Shown here: piece after piece, positions 14,971 to 20,920 of the stretch
Layout: each line of letters starts with the position of its first letter
Numbering within the stretch: the first letter of the stretch is position 1
NCBI GenBank assembly: GCA_030670005.1
Contig: DAOVCL010000008.1
Coordinates: forward strand, 1-22,752
Source: Candidatus Zixiibacteriota bacterium
Lineage (GTDB): Bacteria; SM23-81; DAOVCL01
Length of the DNA stretch: 22,752 nt
Reading direction: 5' to 3'
The notes under the pieces: generated by a model
Seen by the model: only the letters and a program-made list of their open reading frames with translations
What the model was told of the DNA's origin: nothing
The model's database searches: none
Made by a program: the position numbers and the translations under genes

Positions 14971-15554
14971 CCTGCTCCCTTAAGGGCTTCCCTCTTGAAC
15001 TCCTCCCTCTTCTCTTCTGTAGGTATCTCCCCTAACAACTCCTCCACGATATTCTCCTTCCCTCTGGCATCCAGAAGCCCCCTCAAGTTTACCCTTTTCT
15101 CCTCTAAGATATAGCCAGCAATAGGACCAATTGCCCGTTTTAATTCCCTCTCCAGAACCATCCACCACTCCTCATCCCCTCCATCCTGTGGCTTCTGAGA
15201 AGATGGGGTTTCCCCTCCCTGTAGCCTATTTTTCAAGTCCAAAATCTGTAGGCCGGTGGAGAGACGAAGGAGGACGGGATTTATCTTCTGGCTATGGAAT
15301 AGGCATAAGATCCCCCCCTGCAGATTCTTGATCAGGGCCTTCTCCTTCTTAAAATTAACCTCTATCTCCTCCACTCTTTCCCCAATCCCCTCCAGGCCAA
15401 AAATAGATCTCGCCAGGATGGAGGAGGCCTTAGCCACCTCCTCCTCACCTCTTTCCTCTTTAAGAGAAGAGGCCAAGAGTTTACCTTCCCTATCACTGAG
15501 GAAGACCTCGATTATCCCCGGGATCGCCCCTATCCTTTTTACTATCTCCTCCAT
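14967..15554 (-). CDS. Roadblock protein with C-terminal 'IGPIA' helical domain
   Basis: Residues ~1-115 have Roadblock character: KRIGAIPGIIEVFLSDREGK, a central helix EVAKASSILARSIFGLEGIG, and the strand GGILCLFHSQKINPVLLRLS. A polar linker (about 114-128) leads to a compact helical module beginning LERELKRAIGPIAGYILEEK and ending near EEKREEFKREAL. The IGPIA motif is seen at the C-termini of various bacterial signalling proteins (DUF8082-like); its role is not known to me. It is cytosolic, sits one base after the receiver-PATAN-Roadblock gene, and overlaps the beta-helix gene by four bases. Confidence 0.68.
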   Translation of the reverse strand: MEEIVKRIGAIPGIIEVFLSDREGKLLASSLKEERGEEEVAKASSILARSIFGLEGIGERVEEIEVNFKKEKALIKNLQGGILCLFHSQKINPVLLRLSTGLQILDLKNRLQGGETPSSQKPQDGGDEEWWMVLERELKRAIGPIAGYILEEKRVNLRGLLDARGKENIVEELLGEIPTEEKREEFKREALKGAG

Positions 15555-15555
15555 T

Positions 15556-16794
15556 TCACATATCCTTTAAGATTCTCTCCACCTCTGCCTCCAGCCTCTC
15601 TTTCTGAGATCCCTCCTCAAGGAGGAGGCCTAAATAGAGGCAGCGCCCTTCCATAATGAGAATTCTCCCATCCTGCATTTGAACCCAACTAGACCTCAGA
15701 CCATCCAGGCCCAATAGGTCAGAGACCTGGGATATCGCTCCACCCAAATAGAGAGATGTCGCCCCCCAGAGGTCCGTTAGGCGAGAGGAATCCGGCCCCT
15801 CTAAGCTCGAGCCCAGAACAACCCCATCCTTGGCTACAATCACCGCTCCCCTTACCCCTTCTATCCCTCTTAGTTCGTAAGAGAGGTCAGCATATCTACT
15901 TTTCCTTCCGCTCTGGTAGGGGATCTCCTGAGAAGGAGTCTCCTGGGGAAGGATCTCCTGGGAGGCAGCTTCTTGGGCAGGGGGCTCTTGGGGGGAGACC
16001 ATTTCCCCGGAATGATTCACACCCTCTATGGTGGACTCTTCCAGGTGAGGGACCGAGCTGGAGCTGCCATCCTCATATCTTATGGCCTCTCCCTTCATAT
16101 TCTCATCTAAGATTTGGCTTCCCCGTAAAAGGAGGCTTTGCCAGTCGGAGTTAATCGTCTTGGGGGGGGGCTGAAATTGATCCCTTGTCTCAAACTTCCC
16201 ATTCTGCCAGCCCAAGATCTTGAAGAAGGCTTCCTCACCCATCAATGAACCGCATTGGGAATGGACTATCTCACCTCCCTGAAAGTAGATCTCCCCTTCC
16301 TCTCCATTTAGGGAGACCTTGAGGGCACAGGTCAGATTTCCCAAACAGTTTATCTGGATTATGTCGGTAAGTTGTAGGTTGTTTGGCTTTCCTTTTAGGG
16401 CTTCCTTGTGTGGAGTCCTCTTCTTCAGGGCCTTATCGAGTAACTCTTCCATCTCCTCCATTTCAAAGGGTTTCTCTATGTAATAGAGGGACCCAGAGGT
16501 CACCGCCTCCTGCTGAACCTGTGAGGAGCCGTAAGCGGTCATCACGATTACATCGATAGATGGATAGATAGATTTCACCTTGCTTAAAAGCTTCAGGCCG
16601 TCCATTCCGGGCATCCTGATATCTGTGATCACTATATCAACTGGGGTTTTCTCCAGTATCCCTAACGCCTCCTCCCCGCTATTAGCGGCGAGAACTTCCA
16701 AGTTCCTGCGGGCCTTAGAGAGGCTTTTAGACATACCCCAGGTCAATGTCTCCTCATCGTCTACAATCAAAACCCTATTTTTAGCCCTGCTCAT
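15556..16794 (-). CDS. Receiver-PATAN(DUF4388)-Roadblock response regulator
   Basis: This 412-residue protein joins three modules. A receiver domain (about 6-122) has acidic pair D12-D13, phospho-acceptor D58 and the KPF lysine. A PATAN/DUF4388 domain (about 138-235) shows LQLTDIIQINCLGNLTCALK, GEIYFQGGEIVHSQ and GEEAFFKILGWQNGKFE. A linker rich in a QE-P repeat (PQEPPAQEAASQEILPQE) leads to a C-terminal Roadblock domain (about 305-410). No DNA-binding domain is present, so output must be by protein contact. In Myxococcus, RomR is the response regulator that recruits and activates MglA; this protein could be a functional counterpart by a different architecture (inference). ATG 16794 has AAGGGGGATAG before it. 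The cognate kinase is not obvious. Confidence 0.82.
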   Translation of the reverse strand: MSRAKNRVLIVDDEETLTWGMSKSLSKARRNLEVLAANSGEEALGILEKTPVDIVITDIRMPGMDGLKLLSKVKSIYPSIDVIVMTAYGSSQVQQEAVTSGSLYYIEKPFEMEEMEELLDKALKKRTPHKEALKGKPNNLQLTDIIQINCLGNLTCALKVSLNGEEGEIYFQGGEIVHSQCGSLMGEEAFFKILGWQNGKFETRDQFQPPPKTINSDWQSLLLRGSQILDENMKGEAIRYEDGSSSSVPHLEESTIEGVNHSGEMVSPQEPPAQEAASQEILPQETPSQEIPYQSGRKSRYADLSYELRGIEGVRGAVIVAKDGVVLGSSLEGPDSSRLTDLWGATSLYLGGAISQVSDLLGLDGLRSSWVQMQDGRILIMEGRCLYLGLLLEEGSQKERLEAEVERILKDM

Positions 16795-16863
16795 CTATCC
16801 CCCTTCTGAACTTAGCTCGCTTCGCTCACAAAATTCTCCATAGGGTCTCTCGACCCTCTGGCG

Positions 16864-16929
16864 CTCCACAATCCTGCGCTCGCTCGGATCGCTCCGCTGT
16901 CACCCTTGAAGGGGGCCTACCCCCTTCAA
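16864..16929 (+). repeat. 39-bp intergenic repeat plus hairpin, copy A
   Basis: Bases 16864-16902 match 20238-20276 at 36 of 39 positions. Next to the repeat both copies carry a hairpin with the same outer arms TTGAA...TTCAAAC but a different inner stem; here the stem is the perfect 10-bp TTGAAGGGGG/CCCCCTTCAA (16906-16915 and 16920-16929) with loop CCTA. The copy lies in the 177-base gap between the two response-regulator/Roadblock genes. Confidence 0.6.
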
Positions 16930-16938
16930 ACTACCCCA

Positions 16939-16973
16939 GACATTTTGAAATTTCTAAGAAATTTCAAAATGTC
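16939..16973 (-). repeat. Perfect 35-base palindrome over a stop codon
   Basis: Arms of 17 bases (16939-16955 and 16957-16973) pair perfectly around a single central A. The left arm reads GACATTTTGAAATTTCT. The right arm overlaps the stop codon of the upstream gene (16972-16974). With no T-run after it on the minus strand it is not a standard terminator; mRNA 3'-end protection, attenuation or a protein-binding site are possible. Confidence 0.65.
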
Positions 16974-17589
16974 AAGCATAGACCTGAACTATATCTCCTT
17001 CTTTTGCAGATAACTTCTTGGCATCATGGGAGAGCATCCTCACCACTCTCCCCAACCCCTTCTTCCCCACAATCCGATAGAGCCTAACCTTTCCACCCTT
17101 CCTCACCGATGCTTTATGACTACCTTCTTTCCCTTCCAGCCCCCACCCTCTAACCAATTCCTTATCTACCCAGATTTGCCCGCCCTTAATGGTTAAACCC
17201 TTTATATACTCCACCTTCAACTCCAAAGGTTCTGACTTCGACTCTTTAGCCGATTCCAATAGTCGCTCTATCCTCTTGGCAGCAACTTCAGCAGTGAGGT
17301 TCAAAAGGGGAATGTTAATATCTCTGCTACATAATATAACCAGCATCCCCGGACCAACCAGCCTTGCTATCACCCTACCCTTCTCAAAGGAAAGGTCAAA
17401 CTCATCTGGATGCAAATTGGCAAATCTAAGCGATCTGACCGTCTGAATGATCTCCTGACTTACTATCTTTAGGGATCCTTCAGGGAAGTCACTTTCGTTG
17501 ACTAAAGAGACTACCTCACCTTTTCCGTCTGTAACAAAGGACCCCTGCACCCCCACCATAGCATTTATATCCCTTAAGATTCCTTTCAT
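16972..17589 (-). CDS. Roadblock-like protein with C-terminal beta-rich domain
   Basis: A 205-residue cytosolic protein. Residues ~1-115 resemble a divergent Roadblock domain: ILRDINAMVGVQGSFVTDGK, a helix IVSQEIIQTVRSL, and the strand GPGMLVILCSRDINIPLLNL. Residues ~122-205 form a basic, strand-rich module (EYIKGLTIKGGQIWVDKELV ... RIVGKKGLGRVVRML ... LSAKEGDIVQVYA) that I do not recognise; a small beta-barrel is likely from the alternating pattern. It starts inside the stop of the preceding gene (four-base overlap), so it is second in the sigma-54-headed operon. The 35-base palindrome covers its own stop codon. Confidence 0.6.
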   Translation of the reverse strand: MKGILRDINAMVGVQGSFVTDGKGEVVSLVNESDFPEGSLKIVSQEIIQTVRSLRFANLHPDEFDLSFEKGRVIARLVGPGMLVILCSRDINIPLLNLTAEVAAKRIERLLESAKESKSEPLELKVEYIKGLTIKGGQIWVDKELVRGWGLEGKEGSHKASVRKGGKVRLYRIVGKKGLGRVVRMLSHDAKKLSAKEGDIVQVYA

Positions 17590-17921
17590 CTCCTCTCTTT
17601 ACCCCCCAATTCTGCTTCCACCCGGTCTTCTATCAGCGACAAGGAGGCCTCTGGTTTAACCAACAAACCCAGGCTGTGGTCTGCTTCGCCATAGATCAAC
17701 ATCCTCTTCCCTTGGCCATTGAAAGTCCCCTTCTCAAATCTGCCAAACTTCAATGTCTCCCCCACCCTTGTTGCCATCTGAGCTACAAAAACGGTAAGGG
17801 CAGCCGCCTCCTCAGGATCCCCCTTTCCACTCTCACCCAAGACCATCCCCTCTGGAGAGGATAAGACCACCCCTTCCACCTCCTCCAATTGAGACAAAGA
17901 CTTGGTTATCTTTTCGAACAT
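17586..17921 (-). CDS. Single-domain Roadblock protein, first gene of the operon
   Basis: A Roadblock domain of about 111 residues: ITKSLSQLEEVEGVVLSSPE, GMVLGESG, a central helix EEAAALTVFVAQMATRVGET, and the strands KRMLIYGEADHSLGLLVKP. I place the start at ATG 17921, eight bases after AGGAGG; a GTG at 17930 is in frame, but there the same AGGAGG would lie against the start codon. It is the first gene downstream of the sigma-54 promoter at 18107-18122, leaving a leader of about 170 bases that contains a MITE-like copy. A partner or regulator of MglA is the likely role by context. Confidence 0.72.
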   Translation of the reverse strand: MFEKITKSLSQLEEVEGVVLSSPEGMVLGESGKGDPEEAAALTVFVAQMATRVGETLKFGRFEKGTFNGQGKRMLIYGEADHSLGLLVKPEASLSLIEDRVEAELGGKERR

Positions 17922-17989
17922 TCTCCCCACCTCCTCTACTTATCACCTGCAACAGCTAACCACGGAATCCCACGGAATGGACCATCATC

Positions 17990-18064
17990 AATGGTCAATT
18001 AACAATTAGCAAGATACCATTTTTTTATTGATAGTTGATCATTGATAATTGTCCATTGACCATT
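17990..18064 (-). repeat. MITE-like element, copy 3 (inverted)
   Basis: Ends AATGGTCAAT (17990-17999) and ATTGACCATT (18055-18064) bound a 75-base element. On the minus strand it aligns with copies 1 and 2, and its flank again reads ATTCCGTGG. It lies within the predicted leader between the sigma-54 promoter and the first Roadblock gene. Confidence 0.6.
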
Positions 18065-18106
18065 TCTTTTCAGTCCTTGGTGAACTATTGCTCTCGCTTT
18101 AAATTC

Positions 18107-18122
18107 TGCAAAATCTGTGCCA
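18107..18122 (-). promoter_or_regulatory. Sigma-54 (-24/-12) promoter of the Roadblock-MglAB operon
   Basis: The minus strand reads TGGCACAGATTTTGCA, matching the sigma-54 consensus TGGCACR-N4-TTGCW with the obligatory GG and GC separated by 10 bases. The transcription start would fall near 18095, pointing at the gene starting at 17921. Sigma-54 promoters need an NtrC-type activator; the only one in the window is PilR. No enhancer site could be identified by eye. The rest of 18065-18238 shows no gene. Confidence 0.7.
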
Positions 18123-18238
18123 CTCCTCCTTTCTGGCTCATTTCACCAAAACCCCTATCCTTATAAGGAGATAAGAAGCCTATTCCCATTTCCAAAATCG
18201 TTCCCTGATTGAAATTAGACCATAAATCCAACCCCCTT

Positions 18239-18272
18239 AAAAAAGAAAATCCAGCCTAATCGCTGGATTTTC
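18239..18272 (-). terminator. Rho-independent terminator of gcvT-comB
   Basis: On the minus strand an 11-bp perfect stem GAAAATCCAGC / GCTGGATTTTC (18262-18272 and 18245-18255, six-base loop) is followed by six T residues (plus-strand A-run 18239-18244). It lies 45 bases past the comB stop and separates this unit from the sigma-54 promoter. Confidence 0.85.
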
Positions 18273-18316
18273 CAATAGTTAAATAAAAAAATCCTTCCTG
18301 TGCGAAAATCGAACGC

Positions 18317-19039
18317 TTACCTTTCCCGCATCAGCCTCACCAGTCTTCCCTCCTCCATTTTGGGGATAAGATTAACGGAATTGAGGCGGCCACAAAAGGA
18401 GATATCCTCCTCAAAGCCCAATTCAATCAGATATCTCCCATGGCTCGAGCTCCGCAGCATACCCAATATGTCCTGGGAGTACCTCTGGTAGAGGGCTTGG
18501 GCGGCCCTGGCCCCATCATTAAGCTCCTCCGCCTGCAGATGGTTGACAAACATACCCCCACCCACAGCATCCTCCACGGCAAACTTCCCCAATTTACCCG
18601 CACAGATGATGGCCAGATCTGTGTCAACCTTGGAGAGGTAACGGAGAAGGGCCTTAAAGTTGAGGAAGGAGCCAACTACCACGGTGTTTGCCCCCTGGGC
18701 ACTGGCGATGGCCTTCGATCCATTGGTGGTGGCAAAGATAAGGATCTTCCCCTCAACCACTTTTCTCTTAAACTCCAGGGGTGAGTTGCCCAGATCGAAT
18801 CCATCAATCCGCCTTCCCTCCCTCTCTCCGCAGAGTAGGACATTCTCCCTCCCCAGGGAGTGGGCCAGCTCTGTTGCCTCATCTATGCTTTGGGTGGGGA
18901 TAATCCCCCGCGATCCGTTCTTCAGTGCCCTGATTATGGATGCGCTGGCCCGCAGTATATCGACCACAACCACAGTCTTCCTGCCTATCTCCTCTTCTGA
19001 GATCTCTGCCGGGGTAAAATAGAGGTCAATCCTTCTCAT
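18317..19039 (-). CDS. comB: 2-phosphosulfolactate phosphatase (ComB family)
   Basis: A 240-residue enzyme of the ComB family, which hydrolyses 2-phospho-3-sulfolactate to 3-sulfolactate using Mg2+. Family motifs are clear: VVVVDILRASASI near residues 23-35, CGEREGRRIDGFDLGNSP from residue 70, FATTNGSKAI, and ICAGKLGKFAVEDAVGGG. In methanogens this is a coenzyme M step; many bacteria keep ComB without the rest of that route, so the physiological substrate here is uncertain. The ATG overlaps the gcvT stop as ATGA, indicating translational coupling. Cytosolic. Confidence 0.85.
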   Translation of the reverse strand: MRRIDLYFTPAEISEEEIGRKTVVVVDILRASASIIRALKNGSRGIIPTQSIDEATELAHSLGRENVLLCGEREGRRIDGFDLGNSPLEFKRKVVEGKILIFATTNGSKAIASAQGANTVVVGSFLNFKALLRYLSKVDTDLAIICAGKLGKFAVEDAVGGGMFVNHLQAEELNDGARAAQALYQRYSQDILGMLRSSSHGRYLIELGFEEDISFCGRLNSVNLIPKMEEGRLVRLMRER

Positions 19040-20136
19040 CTATGAGATCCATTCTTGTAAAATGGGAGTTTGACAACCCTACCAACTACCAGTCTTCCTC
19101 TGATCTCCACCTGAACTTTACTCCCCATTACCGAGGCTTCAACCGGGAGGTAGCCCAATGCGATCCCTCTATTTAAAGAGGGGGAGAAGATGCCACTGGT
19201 AATAATCCCTTGCTCTTCTCCATCAAGGTAAATTGGATAGCCCTTGCGGGGAAAGGCTTCACTTTCCAGTTCTATGGCCATTAACTTCCTCTTTACCCCT
19301 CTCTCCTTCTGGGCCAGAAGAGCTTTCTTGCCGATGCAATCCTTGGCCCCAAGTTTGGTTATCCACCCAAGCCCGGCCTCCAGAGGGGTAGTGGTCTTAT
19401 CTATATCATTCCCATAGAGGCAATAACCCATCTCCAACCGGAGGGAGTCTCTGGCACCCAAGCCTATGGGCTCTATTCCATATTCCCCCCCGGCCTCGCC
19501 CACCGAATCCCAGAGCTTCGAGCCAAACTTGGGGGGAAAGTAGAGCTCAAAGCCGTCCTCCCCGGTATAGCCTGTGCGGGAGAGGAGCATCTCCACCCCA
19601 TTCACCTCTCCCCTGCTGGCCCAATAGTATCTTAATCCCGGCAGATCGGCCTTGGTTAACTTGGTTAAAACCTCCTCTGCCCTGGGCCCCTGGATTGCTA
19701 AGAGGGCCGTCTGGTCAGATCTGTTCTCCAGTTCCACATCCCCCTCTAAGTTTTCCTTCAACCAATTGAAATCCTTGGCGATGTTAGTGGCATTAACTAC
19801 CAGAAGGAAATAGTCCTCTAGCCTGTAAACCAAGAGGTCGTCTACAATGCCGCCATCAGGATAGCAGAAAGCCGAATACTGTGCTTGATAGGGAGCAAGC
19901 TCTGAGGCATCGTTGATGCTTACCTTCTGCACAAATCGGAGGGCCTCTTGCCCCCTTATCTCAATCTCCCCCATATGTGAGAGATCAAACATCCCTACAG
20001 ACGACCTCACCTTCCTGTGTTCCGCTACAATACTGTGGTAGAGAATAGGCATAACAGAGCCAGCAAAGCTCACCATCCTGGCACCATCCCTGATATGCAT
20101 CTCATGAAAAGGGGTCCTCTTACTTTCAGTCGACAT
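19036..20136 (-). CDS. gcvT: Aminomethyltransferase, glycine cleavage system T protein
   Basis: T protein transfers the aminomethyl carbon from lipoyl-GcvH to tetrahydrofolate. The 366-residue chain has the expected folate-binding layout: TPFHEMHIRDGARMVSFAG, EHRKVRSSVGMFDLSHMGE, the catalytic-site aspartates in IVDDLLVYR (D99-D100), GYTGEDGFELY, and a C-terminal barrel with TSGIFSPSLNRGIALGY. The usual FAGWEMP reads FAGSVMP (24-30), an unusual change at a conserved aromatic-acidic pair. I start at ATG 20136, behind AAGGAG and about 20 bases after the predicted transcription start; an upstream TTG at 20193 lies in the promoter. No gcvH or gcvP is nearby, so a standalone or related folate-dependent role cannot be excluded. 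Confidence 0.85.
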   Translation of the reverse strand: MSTESKRTPFHEMHIRDGARMVSFAGSVMPILYHSIVAEHRKVRSSVGMFDLSHMGEIEIRGQEALRFVQKVSINDASELAPYQAQYSAFCYPDGGIVDDLLVYRLEDYFLLVVNATNIAKDFNWLKENLEGDVELENRSDQTALLAIQGPRAEEVLTKLTKADLPGLRYYWASRGEVNGVEMLLSRTGYTGEDGFELYFPPKFGSKLWDSVGEAGGEYGIEPIGLGARDSLRLEMGYCLYGNDIDKTTTPLEAGLGWITKLGAKDCIGKKALLAQKERGVKRKLMAIELESEAFPRKGYPIYLDGEEQGIITSGIFSPSLNRGIALGYLPVEASVMGSKVQVEIRGRLVVGRVVKLPFYKNGSHR

Positions 20137-20164
20137 CTGGCTTCTCTCCTTAAATATCTGAGGA

Positions 20165-20193
20165 AATATAAGCTCACCCCCCCCTTCTGTCAA
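20165..20193 (-). promoter_or_regulatory. Sigma-70 promoter of gcvT-comB
   Basis: On the minus strand a perfect -35 box TTGACA (20188-20193) and -10 box TATATT (20165-20170) are separated by exactly 17 bases, including a run of eight G. Transcription would begin near 20158, giving a leader of about 20 bases to the gcvT ATG. Confidence 0.75.
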
Positions 20194-20237
20194 GGGATTT
20201 GTGGGGGGATTGCCTGATAGTCACATTTTGAACTTAA

Positions 20238-20307
20238 CTCCACAATCCTCCGCTCGCTCGGACTGCTCCGCTGTCAAGATTGAATCCCGACCTCAGTCGG
20301 GACTTCA
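20238..20307 (+). repeat. 39-bp intergenic repeat plus hairpin, copy B
   Basis: Bases 20238-20276 are the second copy of the repeat at 16864-16902 (36/39 identical). The adjoining hairpin keeps the outer TTGAA...TTCAA arms, while its inner stem is TCCCGAC/GTCGGGA (20285-20291 and 20296-20302, loop CTCA). It lies just upstream of the gcvT promoter. Confidence 0.6.
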
Positions 20308-20558
20308 AACATCCCCCTGAAGAGGGAACACGAATAAACGAATCTACTCGAATGGGAGACTCGTGTATCCTCGATCGTTGCTCGTAGATCGGAAAGCCAA
20401 AAACAAAAAGCTGAAGGGCGAATACCGAGAATCGATAGCAAAAAGCCTAGTGCTGAAAGCTGTTCCTGACAACTGATCCCTGATCCCTGTAAACTGTTAT
20501 TAGATTTGTCCTATTCGTCCATTTGTGGAATTCGTCTTCAACGCCTTATCAAAATGAG
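20308..20558. other. Repeat-like intergenic DNA without a gene
   Basis: No credible coding region. The words ACGAATAAACGAAT (20330-20343) and, inverted, ATTCGTCCATTTGTGGAATTCGT-like sequence ending at 20535 form loose inverted arms rich in CGAAT. Short repeated words CTGATCCCTGATCCCTGTAA occur near 20473-20492. It resembles decayed dispersed repeat. Confidence 0.4.
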
Positions 20559-20582
20559 GTGGCAGAACCCCGATTCTGCCAC
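20559..20582. repeat. Perfect 9-bp hairpin
   Basis: GTGGCAGAA and TTCTGCCAC pair perfectly around loop CCCCGA. There is no adjacent T-run on either strand. First of four strong hairpins clustered between gcvT and the ClC gene. Confidence 0.6.
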
Positions 20583-20613
20583 TTGGGGGGAGGGGCCTCC
20601 AGACCTTTCAAGA

Positions 20614-20639
20614 GCTGTCAGGAGGTAACTCCTGACAGC
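20614..20639. repeat. Perfect 11-bp hairpin
   Basis: GCTGTCAGGAG and CTCCTGACAGC pair perfectly around the tetraloop GTAA, a GNRA-class loop if transcribed in the plus direction. A smaller GACATC/GATGTC hairpin follows at 20657-20672. Confidence 0.65.
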
Positions 20640-20770
20640 ACACCACACTTTTTATCGACATCAGGAGATGTCTCCCAACTCGCTTAGATGTAACATTGAA
20701 CGCAGATCATCAGGATTTGTGCTTGGTAGGGCCTCTGCCCTCAGGGAGTCCGCTTCCTCAGATGAAACCC

Positions 20771-20807
20771 TAAAGGCTGAATTCCTACCAACGGAATCCA
20801 GCCTTTA
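20771..20807. repeat. 15-bp hairpin with one mismatch
   Basis: Arms 20771-20785 (TAAAGGCTGAATTCC) and 20793-20807 (GGAATCCAGCCTTTA) pair except for one A/C opposition, with loop TACCAAC. The stem lacks a proper T-tract (TTTAAAA follows on plus), so it is more likely REP-like than a terminator. The rest of 20640-20770 shows no gene. Confidence 0.6.
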
Positions 20808-20819
20808 AAATATCGCGGT

Positions 20820-20873
20820 GGTAGCCGCAACCTTTAGGTTGCGAAAGGACGCAGACTGAAGTCTGCGGCTACC
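20820..20873. repeat. Three-way-junction palindrome (REP-like)
   Basis: An outer stem GGTAGC/GCTACC (20820-20825 and 20868-20873) encloses two 8-bp hairpins: CGCAACCT/AGGTTGCG (20826-20843) and CGCAGACT/AGTCTGCG (20850-20867), joined by AAAGGA. All three stems are perfect. It lies about 50 bases past the ClC stop codon. A REP/MITE-type element moved by a tyrosine transposase, or a structured RNA, would both fit. Confidence 0.65.
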
Positions 20874-20920
20874 TGGGGAAAGGTGTAAATAGTAGGGGGG
20901 TTACCAACCCATTTTTCTTT

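Noticed and set aside
18440..19022. Open frames on the plus strand opposite comB
   Set aside because: comB motifs on the minus strand are unambiguous; these frames are shadows.
20136..20193. TTG at 20193 as the gcvT start
   Set aside because: It coincides with the -35 box of a near-perfect promoter and would add residues unlike the family; ATG 20136 has a good ribosome-binding site.
20308..20885. CRISPR array or tRNA in the hairpin-rich spacer
   Set aside because: Repeats are not evenly spaced or identical, and none of the folds has tRNA arms or a conserved T-loop.
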